From the NCBI GenBank assembly GCA_012931725.1, contig CM022951.1, positions 14,430,611 to 14,494,610 on the forward strand: a DNA stretch of 64,000 bases, given 5' to 3'. How positions within the stretch are numbered: the stretch's first letter is position 1; the number at the start of each line of letters is the position of its first letter. A program made the position numbers and the translations under genes. The notes under the pieces are model-generated. The model saw only the letters and a program-made list of their open reading frames with translations. It did not search any database and had not been told where the DNA came from. Positions 1-12,200 of the stretch are shown one piece after another. The stretch comes from Litsea cubeba. Taxonomy: Eukaryota > Streptophyta > Magnoliopsida > Laurales > Lauraceae.

Positions 1-155
1 TAATCAATGAACGGATCCCTCCAGTCGCCGATTGAAGGTTGAAGGATAAAGATCCGACTTCCAACCACTCAGTGGCATTCAGCAACTGTTTGGTGTGTGT
101 TAAGAGGAGGGAGGATCCTTCTCTCACACACTATAATTTGCATGCTTTCCCCTTC

Positions 156-640
156 CTAGATCGCCATAGATGCGAAAAGTCCGGCCAGGGAATCTACATG
201 GATGTTCTCACCTCTACATATGTGGGTGATGTGACAGATGTCAAATTTTTGTAGAAGCGATTGTGTAATATTGTAGTAAGGCAGCAGATCAGGCTTCCTG
301 ACCTCATATTTCTGATTCATTTGATTGATGATCAGTTGAGAGTCTCCAAAGACTTCCAGCATGGTCATGCCAGATTAGATGGCGAGTTCCAATCCTAGGA
401 TCAGAGCTTGGTATTCAACTGCATTGTTTGTGCATGGTTCCAGTAGTGAGAAAGCGTGTGGAATACATGTATTTGTCGGGGCTAACAAAGAGAATGCCAA
501 CTCCCGAGATCAACTCTCATTTTTCATTTGTCCTATTTGCGCCATCAAAGTACATGTCCCAGGAGGCATTTTGTGAGGAAGTCTCCACGTTGTAGACGGG
601 CTCATCTGGGAGATCATCTCTGAGTGGAGAAAATTTAGGC
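156..640 (-). pseudogene. Archaeal-type (second) RNase H domain of gypsy pol
   Basis: Read on the minus strand, the segment starts with a YFDGA-like strand (first catalytic Asp). It continues with a TNNAVEYQA-like helix (Glu), then FGDSQLIINQ (Asp), and ends with ENIHVDSLA (last Asp). These are the four landmarks of the extra RNase H in Tat elements. At least one in-frame stop and a frame change near 370-400 interrupt it. It lies directly downstream of the RT-RNase H block, as expected. Confidence 0.75.
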
Positions 641-690
641 AATGGATGCTCTGCGAGAAAGTCTGCTAAAGCTTGGCCTTTGATTGCTTT

Positions 691-1869
691 TCATGGTACA
701 TACCTAATATCAAATTGTGACAGAAGGATGGACCGTTTTGCCAGTCGGGCATTGAGAGAACCTATTTTTGTGACAATGACCTTTAAGAGGTTGATCCTCG
801 AGATCAGGTAAACTATATTGGAAAGCAGGTAGTGACGTAGCTTTTGTACGACGAACATCACTGCAAGGCATTCTTTTTCGACTAGAGAGTAGCGATGCCC
901 TGCACCTACCAGCATGCGGCTGAGGTAGTATAGAACAGTTTCTGTTCTCTCATCATTTTCTTATGTGAGTAAAGCACCCAGAGAGTGGTTGAGGGCTCTT
1001 GTGCACAAGATGGATGGATTCACAGTGGTAGGAGCAGCTAACACTGGAGGCTTGGTCAGGTATGACTTGATATCTTGAAATGCGGCTTCATAGTCAGCAT
1101 CCCAGACAAAGTTAACACCTTTCTTCATCTACCGAGAGAATGGACGACACTTCCCCGAAAGGTTGGAGATGAACCGTCTGATGTAGGCCAATCTCCCTTG
1201 AAGCCCTTTCAGTTCTCTCAAGGTTCTTGGAGAGGGCATTTCTAGAATAACCTTGACTTTGATGGGGTCAAGTTCTATTCCGGCTTCCCGAATTAGGAAT
1301 CCGAGGAACTTACCCAACGAGATGCCGAATTAGCACTTCAGGGGATTCATCCGCCGTTTGTGTTTGCGAAGCCGGAGGAAGACTTCTCGAAGATCTTTGA
1401 GAAGGTCTTCTTTTCTTTTGCTTTTGACGGCGAGGTTATCAACATAACACTCAACTGTCTTGTGCTGCATATCTTGGAATATCTTCATCGTAGCCCTCTG
1501 ATATGTGGCACCAGCATTTTTCAAACCAAATGCCATGACAGTGTAGTAATCCACGCCAAATGGAGTCCGAAAGGATATGTGTTTTTCATCTTCGGGATAC
1601 ATCTTTATCTGATTATAGCCAGAGAAGCCATCTATGAATGTCATTCACTCGAATCCACAAGTATTGTCAATCATTACCTCTGGTATCGGGAGAGGGAATT
1701 CATCTTTAGGACAAGCGCCATTCAGGTCTCTATAGTCAATACAGACTCTGATCTGCCCGTTTTTCTTTGTCACGGGGACAATGTTGGCCAACCATTCAGG
1801 ATGTTGTTCCTTTCGGATGAAGCCAACGCTTTTGAGTTTTTGAACTTCTTGTTCAATTTTATCCATCAC
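691..1869 (-). pseudogene. Gypsy reverse transcriptase and RT-linked RNase H, degenerate
   Basis: Minus-strand fragments give an RT: the KKNGQIRVCIDYRDLN fingers motif near 1,760, FGLKNAGATYQR near 1,520, and the catalytic box near 1,440 reading YVDN instead of YVDD. The thumb follows near 1,129-1,317, then the RT-linked RNase H near 691-915 (SLVEKECLAVMF). Stops and frame changes lie at about 1,325, 1,130 and 920. In a live element this polymerase copies the element RNA in the virus-like particle. Here the second Asp of the active site is Asn, so this copy is inactive. Confidence 0.9.
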
Positions 1870-1893
1870 AACTGGACAGAATCTTCTTTGGCC

Positions 1894-3298
1894 TTATTTG
1901 ACAGGTTTGATGTCTTCTTGAAGATTCAGCTTGTGGACTGTTACTTTGGGGTCTAAGCCAAGCATTTCGACATAGGACCATGCAAAGCAATCGTCAAACT
2001 CATGAAGAAAAGCGATATACTTGGGTAACTCATCATCCTTTATATTCTTGCTTATGAATATAGGACGTGGGTTATCTGGTGTTCCCAAGTCTATCTTTTG
2101 AATTGGATCTTCTGTTGGAAGGTTCAAAGGTGGTTCCTCCATAATATTTTCGGAGGCTTCCAGCTCAACGAAACCTTCTGGGCTTTCAAGGGCATTTCCA
2201 GACCAAGGCTTTCTTCTTTTCCATGGGTCTTCTTGATCGGTGATCTTCTCAAGACTTGTTATGAGATGGTCCCAACCGCCTGTTGGAACTAGGTCGAAGT
2301 AAGGTACTTCTTTTGGAGATGAGGGTTCTTCTGGGTCAGAAGACCACATGTCTGTGCCATCGGACAATTCCTCTTCATCGTCAGAGAAATCGTACCAATT
2401 GGATGAGCTTCTTGGATCTTTGTCAAGCGACTCTTCAAAAAGATATCCGGGGAGATCCTTCATGGACATGAGAGGTTGAGGCTTGGTTGGCAAATTTACT
2501 TTTCAGCCTTTGTGTCAACTATCTCAGAGGAGTATCGGGATCATTCCCTAACTCATGTGAAGACTTTTCTACACGGTCGTAGAGTCTCCAATCTTCCAGC
2601 TTGCTTTTGGTCAAGGCGGGCCCCAATGGCATGAGAATACTGTGACCTTCTCCCAAATCGACTGGGTTTTGAGCGTCATAGCCCATTTTCTTCATAATGG
2701 CTCGTGCCACAGGACTATATATGGATAGCTGAGGCATACCTTCATTTTGGAAAGGTTCAAGCCATGAGTTTGATGAAGAAGCTTCCGATCTATGGAAGAA
2801 GATTGGCCTTTCCTTTGTTGAAGTTGCCGGAACACCGAAGGAAGCAGACGTAGGATCTTCTATGTCAGCAGGTGTCTCCATTGGAGTAAGTGCATGCTCA
2901 ACTTGCTGAGTGTCAGCTTGGCTTGACGATGCGTCATCTTCTGGCTCTGGTTCCGAATCCGTGTCTTGCATGATAGACACGAAAGAGACAACAAATTTGC
3001 CCCCATACTTTTGCTTTGCCTTCTTTACTTTAGTTGTGATGACAAAAGGCTTTGAAGATTTGAGGGAGATGATGAAGGGAGATTGACTGCTCTCTTCAGA
3101 TTTACCAGAGGGTTTGTTTTCTTCCGGTGATTGTTGAGGAGCCTTGCCTTTATCTTTCTGGAGATATTCAGCAGCTGGTGCTATTTCCTTCTCCTCTTCT
3201 TCTTTTTCACCTTCATACATCTGGGAGTCTACAAAGTGGACTTCTTTACCTTTGAAGGGTTTTCTGTCTGCAAAGACTCGATGTATCATGCCGTCATC
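1894..3298 (-). pseudogene. Gypsy pol, linker between protease and RT
   Basis: Two minus-strand reading frames (2,493-1,894 and 3,289-2,519) cover an acidic, Ser- and Glu-rich linker. The 3' frame ends in HEFDDCFAWSYVEMLGLDP, the segment that normally precedes gypsy RT. The 5' frame begins near HRVFADRKPFKGKEVHF and contains lysine-rich and proline-rich low-complexity stretches. Protease-RT linkers of this length occur in Tat elements. The two frames no longer join without a frameshift. I see no enzyme motif of its own here. Confidence 0.7.
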
Positions 3299-3299
3299 A

Positions 3300-3798
3300 C
3301 CAACAAACTTGATGCACTGATGTAGAGTTGAAGGGACAGCTCCATTCTCGTGTACCCAGGGCCGTCCAAAAAGGATGTTGTAGCATGAGGGTTTTTTATT
3401 GCATACACTGTGACCTCAGAGATAAGATCACCGATTTGCAACTTGAACCTGATTTTGCCGATAGGCCTTTGAGTGCTCCCATCGTATCCAAAGATAGATA
3501 CAGATGTGTGGCTCAGCTCGCTGGGTGGGATGCCCAACTCTTTGAGAGCCTAAGTAGAGATGAGGTTGAGTGCAGAACCTGTGTTGATCTGAACTCTGTG
3601 CATTGGCATTTTCTTGATGTACCCTGTGAAGTACAGGGGTCGGTTGTGGCTTGTTTCACTAAGTAGGAGGTTTTCCTTTGTGAAGGCGATGGTTGCACTT
3701 GCCGCTTTTTGAATCGAGAGGCATTCAATGCATGATCCCTCAGTTTTCTTCTTTTCTCCTTTTGAGGAGGTTTCTGAGTTTTTGACCCTATAGTCCAT
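3300..3798 (-). pseudogene. Gypsy aspartic protease, active-site Asp replaced
   Basis: The minus strand reads HRVQINTGSALNLIST near 3,600-3,550. In the retropepsin family the motif is DTG; here Asp has become Asn. Downstream, SELSHTSVSIFGYDGSTQRPIG and a beta-strand-rich stretch follow (3,537-3,300), but in a shifted frame. The enzyme would release Gag and Pol products. This copy lacks the catalytic residue and is frame-broken. Confidence 0.8.
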
Positions 3799-3842
3799 TT
3801 CAATTTGGAGGACTTATGGGGCATGTTTGTCGACATCCTCAT

Positions 3843-4988
3843 TCAGCTTTTGTAATTCTGAAATGAGATTATCACGAGTGTACGGAGACATTCGCAATAA
3901 GTCTAGGATGTGCAGCCGTGCAGGTATGTGTTTGAAGTGCTCGATCAAGTCATACTTGAAAGTCTCCTTGGGGCCTGCATGTTCATTATTGTTGCCACTA
4001 AGGGCATTTACAACAGCTTTTCCTGAAGGATTTACATAAGTGGAAGAAGATTGGTTATATTTTTTGTGGTAATCTCAGCCAGAGCGGGTGCCTGTACCAA
4101 CTTCAAGAGCTTCTTGAGAAGGGTCTTCGTTTGGAAGATTGTCTTCAAGATCAAGAGGTTGTTGCTTCTCGTTTACTAGGGATGTGTCTGTAGTAGAATT
4201 GCCATCCTCAGTGATTGTGTTGCATGGAACACTTTTCGGGAACAAGACCTGAACAGCATCCAGTAACTTTTATTCTTTGTTAACTAATTCATCATCCCAA
4301 GCATCAATAACTGGGGTTTCTTCATGATGATCAGTCTGGAAGAGTGTGAGTTCTGAAGTCACAGTCTCAAGAGAAGAAGCCTGAGAGGGTGTTATCTCAG
4401 TGAAAGTCACGTGAGACAAGGTCGCTCCAGAAGATATGGTGCCTGACGTGGTCAAAGAGTAAGTGATCTCACCAGATGAAGTTTCAGAAGAGCTATAATC
4501 TAGAATTATCACATTGTAGGCAGCTCTTATAGGAGATGCTACCAGAATGGACTGATGGGAGTCAGACTCAACCTCGGATGTAAGGGGATCATCAATCCAG
4601 TGGTTTTCCCCATTTTCAGGAGTTGAGGGAGGAGGTACCTAGTGGTCTTCAAGGACTTCCGGTTCTGGATTATGATTGCGACGAAGCTCGTTGACGTGAT
4701 CTTTCTCTTATTATAGGGCAAGGCGCTGCAAGATCCTTACATATTCTTCAAGATCAGGCATGGGAGCCAAATCTTCTTCTTTGTCTGCTCCTTGTGGTTC
4801 AACATGGTTGGGTTCCACTTGAGCAATGGCAGGTACTGGGTCAACAACATTTTCTTAAACAACATCTTGGTCTTCTTCAACATCAGACTATGATCCTTGT
4901 GGCTGGAGGGGGTTATACCAGATTATTGGCATAAGGTGTGTTTCAGGAACCCATTCTTCATCGGAGAGGTATTCTCCTGTTTCAAGGG
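3843..4988 (-). other. Gag-protease spacer of the decayed gypsy element
   Basis: No conserved domain is visible. Short minus-strand frames (for example 4,512-4,270, Ser/Thr-rich) continue the low-complexity spacer of the element. The sequence ends at the target duplication of the inserted solo LTR. Confidence 0.5.
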
Positions 4989-5462
4989 ATTCCTGTAAGA
5001 CCCCGACCCCGAATTTCTCTGTTTAGTATTGTTTTAATTGTGATTTAGCTTTTAAAGCAAGATTAGAGTTGGTTTGACTTTGTCTTTGAGTTTGACTATA
5101 TTTTTCATAGCCTTGGAGATTTTGAGGACCGTTGACTTTGGTTTGACCCGGTCCATATGATTTGTATTTTTGTGAGAAATTATTCTTATTTTGAAAAATT
5201 ACAAATTTTGCTCCTTTTGACTCATTTTATTAAGTTTAACAACTTTCATGTTTTGACCATTTTGATTTGATGATAAGAAAATACATTTTTCGAGAAAAAG
5301 GGCAAAATTAACTTTTCACACTAAATCTGTACTTGAATTTCGAAAATTTCTGAATTTGGGGAAAATAGACTTTTTGGAAAGTAAATATTTCATTGATCGA
5401 TTTTGTCTTCTTCGTCGATCTCATTCGGGACCCACAAATGTTAGTTTTAGCTTTTGTAATGT

Positions 5463-5502
5463 TGGGGCCCATGGGGCCCAACCCACTTAACCCTTTATAA
5501 AA
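5463..5502 (+). promoter_or_regulatory. Core promoter of solo LTR 1
   Basis: TATAAAA lies at 5,496-5,502. It is preceded within 35 bp by a doubled GGGCCCA motif (site II-like, TGGGCC), which in plants is bound by TCP factors. The same arrangement is kept in the other copy at 45,267-45,303. This would mark the U3/R boundary, about 500 bp into the LTR. Confidence 0.55.
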
Positions 5503-6357
5503 CCAACATGGGTTCTTCTTCTTCCCATTTTTCATTTTCCTGCAATGAAGAGAGGAGCCTAGGGTTTTCTCCCAGCCATTTTCTCTCTCATCTAGATAGC
5601 TCCCATCTTGAGTGCTAAATGGAGGATTGATCTCCCAATCTTCTCCTCCTCTCTCTTGGCTTTCCAAAGACACCATTTTTGAAAGATTTGAGCTAGGAGA
5701 GGCCACTTTTCCAAGCTCTTCTTCCTTGTTTGAGCTTCAAAAAGGTTAGCAATGGATTTTTTTCTTCAAATCTTGGTTTTCCAAACCATTTAGAATGTTT
5801 TTGTTATATATGCAAAGGTTTTCCTTGAGATTTGCAATGGATTGGTTTTCTAGGGCTTCTTCTTGAGCTATTTTTGGGGGTTTTGAGAATTTGGAGCTTG
5901 AGACCATAGGAAGACCATCCTTGAATGATTTTCACTCCATCTTGGCTTGAGGCAAGTGGATTCTACAATTAATATGATAGTTCTACTTTATAAGTTCATT
6001 TCATGGCATTTCTTTCTATGCTCAAACCTCTTTGTGATCTATGGATTTTCCATGAATTAATGTTTATGTTTGAATCTATTTCTGTTATTGTTTTGCAATG
6101 GATTGAAACTTGGTTTTTGAATTTGGTCATCTTGAAATTAGCCTTATTTATGTCAAGTCTTTGGGTTCAAAGAATGGAGGAAATCTTTGATTTAAAAGTG
6201 TTTGAATGGTTTTTTAGAATGATGATTTAATGAGTTGAGGAGGTCAAGAAAGGGCCCAAATACTCATGGAGTTGTGTTTGGAAGAAGGGGAAAGAAATGA
6301 AATGGATAGGGATTGGACAAAAGAGGGATCCAACCAAATAGGCTGAGATTCGCCGCT

Positions 6358-6470
6358 GTCCGATCGATCAAACTGTGGGCATTTCAGGTCCGATCGATCG
6401 GACTGTGAATAACTGAGAGCATTTCAGGTCCGATCGATCGGCCAATGAGTCCGATCGATCGGACTGAAAT
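6358..6470. repeat. Palindrome array, word CCGATCGATCGG
   Basis: Three perfect copies of the 12-bp palindrome CCGATCGATCGG lie at 6,390-6,401, 6,430-6,441 and 6,451-6,462. A decayed copy lies at 6,359-6,369. Intervening phrases such as GCATTTCAGGT are also repeated. The surrounding LTR is AT-rich. The same position in solo LTR 2 carries a different palindrome. Confidence 0.85.
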
Positions 6471-8479
6471 GAGAAGAGTTGCAAAAAGGGGATTGTTAGA
6501 CCGTTCTCCAGACTCACTTCAAGCCCATATTCAAGTCCAATTCAGCCCAATCCCTTTTCTTCTTATTTGAAGCCATTGGACCTGTAATGATGCATAGCAG
6601 CCCATGAAAGATTTGGGTAAATTGTGATACTTGGAAAATTATGAAATGGAATGAGAACAATGGGAGAATGAATATATGTGGAATTACCCGAGAATCTATC
6701 AAGTCTCAATGCACACTCTATCATTTTAAATGTTGTGGATTTTCATTGGCATCAAACATGTTCTTTTATTAATCAATGTTTAAAAGGGTTGAGTGTGTAT
6801 TGAGATAGCCTCTTGGTAAGTCATTAAGTCATTCTACATTATTTTAGTCCATTTCAAGTCAGAAATGTATATGTTTTCTTCGATAAACTAATTTGAATAG
6901 CATCGGTGATTTGTTATAGAATCATGTGGTTTTCCATGTTCGAAAGGATTGATCGTATGATTTTTACACAAATTGCTTTGATGTGTATTTGAGTGGTTTA
7001 CCATGGAAATTCGTATGTTTTTCTATGAATTAATTTGAGATAGATTTGAATGGTTTGCCACATAAACTCGTATGTTTTCTACGAATCGATTTGGAAGGAG
7101 ATTTGAGTGGTTTGCCACATTCGGAAATACATCGAAAAGACTGTTATTTTGAAAATAAAACCTCGAGGCAAGATGGGGCCAGAGCTTTGTAGTGTGAGCC
7201 CATGAGCCAAAGGGATTAGTATTTTGATTTGTATTGGTTCAGGTTTTAAAAACTAAAGGCACCACTAGGCTTAGGTCACCTTGTCGGTCTGATCGCCTGG
7301 CTTGGGGATCTTTAATCTGTCTGCCAGCTGCAGCTTAGATTCTGTCTGTACCGACCATGGCAACGGTTTTGATCTGCCGGTCCCACTTGTATGTGGCTAC
7401 GGTTCTGATTCTGTTTCCGGTCCCACGTGTAATGGCTACGGTTCTGTCTGTTCTTGTTACTTCGGTAATGGGAGAATATTGCTAGATGTGGTTTGCCAAT
7501 GTTTTATCCGTTTGATATCTTGTTTTAGGATTCTTGTTTACTTATGCTCATATTAGTCTTTGAATTTGTTAATGTTTAAGAAATCGATCTTTTATCGCAT
7601 TGTCTCTATTATTCAGAATTTTAAATGTATTTCCAATTATTAAATGTTTTATGTAGGCTGTCCTCTTTTTAAGATATCTATGTTTCAGATATGGTTCATT
7701 ATCCGCTTTGATATTTATGTTCAGTCTTTCAATCATTTTATCATAATTTATTACTATTACTGTTTAGACTCTTTAAATGGAATTTCAATTATCCCATAAG
7801 GTTTTATAAATGCTCATTACCATATTACTTGTTTATTTGCTTGCCAGACCGTTGTGTCTGAACCTGTTTGTTTGGTGCCCGATTTTCTCTCCTTCCGTTT
7901 TTAGGGGTTTGATCAGAGGAGGCGGTGGAACTGCCGGTATGACGTGAGAAGCTGCCTTCGATGTCATATAGATGTCAAGCTTGGCACCGGAATTCGTAAT
8001 ATTTTGGGGGTAGTATTTCTATTTAGTTGGATATTTTTGTATGGCTTTGTTAGCCTTTTTCTTGAGATTTGTAATTAAGACACTTGTTAATTGAAATTTG
8101 AATATGTGGGAAATAAATAGTCATGTTACTACCAGCTCAATATTCTATGATTTATGATCTGTACCAGCCTGCTTATGTGATGGCTTTATGATATTGGTTG
8201 AGTACGACACGGAATCCGATGGCCACGGACTCTGAGTCGCCACACCATGATTAGCTTCCGCGAAAATATGTTCAGCTTGTGTGGAATTTTATCATCCTCA
8301 TTCACGCGGATCTTGGGAAATACAACAAAAATTTTAATTAATCCCAAAATCTCGCATCCCGAGGTCGGATCACTGCAAGGCCCGGTTTCGGGGTGTGACA
8401 ATTCCTCCCACTCATCGGTGTCACTGGACTCGTATCCATCCATGGAGAATCCAACTACCGAATTGCAAGAGTAGGATGC

Positions 8480-9356
8480 CCCCTGCATGACTTGTTTTTT
8501 GAATTGAGGTGGCATGAAATCACTGAGAGTAAATTTCTTACCACTTTTGAAGTCTTTGGAAGGGACTCTTTTGTTGCCTCTAGTGAAGCAGTAGAGGAGG
8601 TCTCTGCCTTTTCATGGACTTCTTGTTTTGGCTGGGTCTTCTCTTATCATTTAAGCTTGAGGAGATGTTTCCTATCCTGCCTTCGCTTTGAGCTGTCGGC
8701 TTTGTTTTCACAACCTCCCAATTTTCATCTTCCAGGAGATCAAGATGTACCCATATGGGTTGTCCGTTTGGTGTCGGGTAAGGAATCAGTACTTCAGATG
8801 CTTGAATTCTTTTTATCACCTTGAAAGAAGTAGTGGTCTTCTTCATTGCTGATTTCGATGTTTGTCCACATGACACCATGTTGACGGAGGCAGGCCCATA
8901 GTTTTTGTCAAAAGTAATGACTCTATTTTTCCACATCTCGTTTATATTCTCTCTTATAATGAAGCATTGATTGAGAGGATGCGAGATCATCTGGCAGTAT
9001 GGACGGTACCGAGGATCGTTGGTTTTGCCAACATCTCCCGATCTTTTGGGTTCAAGCAAGGTGAGGTTGCCATGTGCCATGAGATCCCTGAAGATTTCAT
9101 CAACATCTTCATCGAACGTGTATTTTTTTTCTACTCTCTCCTTGAAGGCATCAAAGAGTTCAGGTCTCTTACCTGCAACTTTGTTTTCAGTTTTCTTTGG
9201 TGGCTGAGGAGCTGACTTGGTTTGCACATTGAGGACCTCTTTTTTCTTTGGTTTTGAGATTGCAATGGCGGTTGGTTCCTTCCTTGATGATTTCTGACTG
9301 TTGAGGTTTTTGATCACCGTTTCAGCCTCCATAGAAGCTTTTAGGAGTTCTCCCAA
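8480..9356 (-). pseudogene. Gypsy gag, C-terminal part
   Basis: The minus-strand frame 9,356-8,580 gives a 258-residue basic protein. It contains RYRPYCQMISHPLNQCF, a degenerate zinc-knuckle-like Cys/His stretch, followed by ENINEMWKNRVITFD. Similar segments end the gag of Tat-like elements. It is separated from the N-terminal gag frame by stops between 9,360 and 9,630. Confidence 0.65.
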
Positions 9357-9399
9357 GTTTTTTTATTTGTTGCCGATGATCATGGAGTGGACCCTTGCT

Positions 9400-10040
9400 C
9401 TCATGTTGTTTTGGCAGATGTTGTCTAGCGACGCTTGTGGCAGTACATTTGAGCATTTGTATGCCATTGCTTTCCACTTGTGAATGAAGTCGTATGTTGA
9501 CTCATTCTCCCCCTGTTTTAGGTTGCAGAGCTGAGCCATAGTAGCGGGATGATCCTCACCTTTGAAGTGAGTCAGGAAGCGTGACTCTAGTATAGCCTAG
9601 TTTTGGATGGAGTCCTCCGGTAAAGTGGAGTACTAGTCAAAGGCCGTACCTTTTAGGGTACTTGCAAAGAGGAGAATCTTGAGGGCATCTTGAACCGCGA
9701 TAGCTCCCGTCAGGATTTTGAAGTGGATGATGTACTGTCTGGCTGATCCTTTCCCCGTATATGCTTGCAGAGTAGGATACTTGAATTTTGTAGGGAACGG
9801 GACCGAGTCCATCCATAAGGGATATGGTGGCTTGATCCCATTTTCCTTGAATATATCCTCTTCTTTTGCTTTGGCGAGGATGTCATCCACGTCCTTTTTG
9901 GTAAGGGCGCGGGACTCATTTTCTTCTATATTTTCCTCGTTATCTTGATGATTCGGAGGAGGTTCATTGTTCACCTGATTTTGAAAGGCGAGGAGAAGGT
10001 TCTCCATCAGAGTTTCAATCCTCTGTTGGCCTTGTTCCAA
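9400..10040 (-). pseudogene. Gypsy gag, N-terminal/central part
   Basis: The minus-strand frame 10,040-9,633 starts MEQGQQRIETLMENLLLAF and includes PYPLWMDSVPFPTKFKYPTLQAY and an ARQYIIHFKILTGAI helix, matching the capsid-type retrotransposon gag domain. The continuation below 9,633 is in other frames. The likely role was formation of the virus-like particle. The frame is broken and no intact gag remains. Confidence 0.7.
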
Positions 10041-10639
10041 CTGCTGGATGCGTTGAGCGCATCATCTTGAGGTGCATTGCGAGGTGGTGGCTCAGAATTT
10101 ATAGCTAGGATGTTCATCCCTTGGGATTCGAACGAAGAAATTGTCCTAGTGACTGAGCTGGGGCTCATTCTTTTTTATGAAGAGCTTGAGGAAGGAATAC
10201 TCTGTTGTCCTTGGCTTAAAGGAGCAGGAGATTCTTCTGAATGTCTTTGTGTCCTAGAGATGCTGCGAGTCATTGGACGTCGGACATGGATTTTGGTTGC
10301 TGACTTTTGGCGTCTTCTGGTTTTTCTAACCATATGGACAGTACCAACTTGGTCGGGTTTTTCTTTTTTGACCCATTTGTGAGAGACTTGAATGTAGGAT
10401 GTTGGGTCCTCTGCTTCTCTAGTCTCTTTTGTCGATACGACGCGCGACGGTGTACACGATGAGCAATTTGAGTACTGAAACTTTTGCTCGGGATGACAAT
10501 TGTGCAGATGGAGAGGGACCCACACATACAAAGATTTGCACAACAAGAGGTTAAAATTGGCAAGAGATCTTTTCAAATTCAAATAATTGCCAAGATAGGA
10601 GGATTGCTTGGAGTGTAAGGTAAGCCAAGAGGAGTCCAA
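10041..10639 (-). other. 5' leader region of the decayed gypsy element
   Basis: Minus-strand frames of 97-154 codons (10,175-10,639) are basic and low in similarity to anything I recognise. They lie where the 5' leader and gag N-terminus should be. I could not identify a PBS here. Confidence 0.35.
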
Positions 10640-11606
10640 GAAGGAAACAACTCAAGCCAAAATGAGGCACAAAAACTAAAGTAGGCCCCCCTATGGGACG
10701 CCCATGCTTAGCCAAGCAAGGCTTGGACGTCCCACTCATCTCTCTTCTCTTCCCTCTTCTTTTCTTCCCCTCCTTCCAGTTCTAGGATTCTCTAGTTCTA
10801 GTTCTCAACTTTTTAATTTTTTTAAAGGTAGCTTTGGGCCATGTCCAAGTAAAACTAATTAAGGATAGAGAAGATGGTAATGAAGACTATTTTAATGACA
10901 AACCAGTTGTTCTTCTTTGTAATGGCTGGTTAAACTTACTGATCGAGGCTTGGATGAAGCTAAGTATTCTTCCCCTATTTATTTAAGTTAATCTTTTCTA
11001 GTTCTATATGTTTATGCTTGAATCTTTAGTAGATTTGTCATCGTGCCGGGAGTGCAACTTCCGTATTTCATTTCTAAAAATTAAAATCCGGTTTTTGATT
11101 ATCCATGCTTATGTTTGATAAGCCATGCTTAGGATTTGGATTTCTTTGATGTGTTATGCTAACGATTGATGGGTAATGCTTAAATGGCTTTAGTTCTTTT
11201 ATGAAGTGAAGGAGGTCTTGGCCTTTGAAGTAATTATTTGATAAAAAGATTTATTTAAAAAGATAAAGAGGACTTTGAGGTTAAATCATCCTGATCAAAA
11301 CTCATTGATTTGAAACAAAGAATTGGAACAAGTTAAGGCTTTCTTGATTAAAAAGAGAGTTAAATGCTTAGTGGATTCCTATGCCTTAATTTCATTAATT
11401 GGTACTATTTATTTTCATTAATTGCTTGCTTTTATTAGTAGTTGCTTGTTTTTCATACTCTCAATTTCAACTTCTTTATTACTTCAGTTTCCTTAATTAA
11501 GTAATTATCTTAATTCGCTCCTCGTGGGTTCAACCTGTATTTGCCACTGTCTCAAAAAGGCAGCCGTGCGCTTGCGATTAATTAGTATTTGAAGATCGCA
11601 CGATCA
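10640..11606 (+). repeat. LTR-like fragment (gypsy type, uncertain)
   Basis: The segment ends with CTCCTCGTGGGTTCAACCTG, then TTGCCACTGTCTC, and closes in CACGATCA. This resembles the U5 end of Athila/Tat-type LTRs, which finish in CA. An early part (10,690-10,740) has a palindromic cluster with GGGACGCCC and TTGGACGTCCC. I could not define the left end or a target duplication. Confidence 0.4.
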
Positions 11607-11710
11607 ATAGGCCAAATGGTCTTTTGGCTGCATATGACACCTTAATTTGATGTTTTAATGTCTTTCTCAATCAATAAGTTTCATCAAGATTTAGAACCTT
11701 TTTTAGTAAA

Positions 11711-12195
11711 GGAAATTTTCAAATAAGGCCTTAAGTTTTTGCCTTATTTCAAGGAAGGACACAATTTTCAAAATTATTCAAATTAGTTCTAGATTTTTCC
11801 AGTAAGTTCTCAATTAAGGACATCTTACCATTTAAAGGTATTTTCAGGCGACTTCTTCCCTCAATATTTTGAAAGTACCCAAATTACATTTCATTTAAAA
11901 CCATGACATGGTTTCCGCAACCACTACATGCAACTGATATTGGTTGTCCTTGATCACCATGAAGACGACGGAGAAGGAAATGAGGAGAATATAGAAGAAG
12001 TGAAGGAGAGTTTTATTTCAATAAAGGGTAATTCAGGTATTTTTATTAGAAAAAAGGGAAAATATAGTTTTAAATGGATGGACGTCCTTAATTGAAAACT
12101 TCCTTGAAAACTTAGGGACTAATTTAAATTTTTTTGAAACTTGTGTTCGTTTTTGAAATAAGGCAGAAAATTAAGGCCTTTTTTTGGATTTTTCC
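11711..12195. mobile_element. MITE with about 130-bp terminal inverted repeats
   Basis: The left end begins GGAAATTTTCAAATAAGGCC, then TTAAGTTTTTGCCTTATTTC. The right end read in reverse begins GGAAAAATCCAAAAAAAGGC, then CTTAATTTTCTGCCTTATTTC. The match continues for about 130 bp, through TCAATTAAGGAC on both arms. No coding capacity. Long inverted repeats in a 485-bp element suggest a non-autonomous Mutator-type or other foldback MITE. T-rich flanks (TTTTTAGTAAA and TTTTTTAAA) could be a diverged target duplication. Confidence 0.65.
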
Positions 12196-12200
12196 TTTTT

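Larger units (their letters stand above)
4994..8400 (+). mobile_element. Solo LTR 1 of a large-LTR retrotransposon (3,407 bp)
   Basis: The element starts TGTAAGACCCCGACCCC and ends GGTTTCGGGGTGTGACA. It is flanked on both sides by ATTCC (4,989-4,993 and 8,401-8,405). TG...CA ends plus a 5-bp duplication are the signature of LTR-retrotransposon integration, and no PBS, gag or pol is present, so it reads as a solo LTR left by LTR-LTR recombination. A second copy lies at 44,798-48,148 in the same orientation with its own 5-bp duplication. It contains a TATA box near 5,496 and a palindrome array near 6,360-6,470. The internal region of the family is not in the window. A non-autonomous element with these ends is the alternative. 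Confidence 0.8.
1..10560 (-). mobile_element. Decayed Ty3/gypsy element, Tat-like lineage, truncated at left edge
   Basis: On the minus strand the pieces run gag (10,040 to 8,580), spacer, protease (about 3,800), reverse transcriptase (1,869-1,129), RNase H (915-691) and a second archaeal-type RNase H (about 640-156). That order, with two RNase H domains, is typical of the Tat lineage. Integrase and the 3' LTR would lie left of position 1. A solo LTR of another family at 4,994-8,400 splits the gag-protease spacer and is flanked by the 5-bp duplication ATTCC. Every domain is broken by frameshifts or stops. The right boundary is uncertain because I found neither the PBS nor the 5' LTR. Confidence 0.85.

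Noticed and set aside
6390..6462. GATC repeats as bacterial Dam-type sites or a replication origin
   Set aside because: The context is a plant LTR; the homologous position in the other LTR has no GATC.
8186..8515. Coding frame across the right end of solo LTR 1
   Set aside because: It spans the LTR end and the target duplication, so it joins two unrelated sequences.
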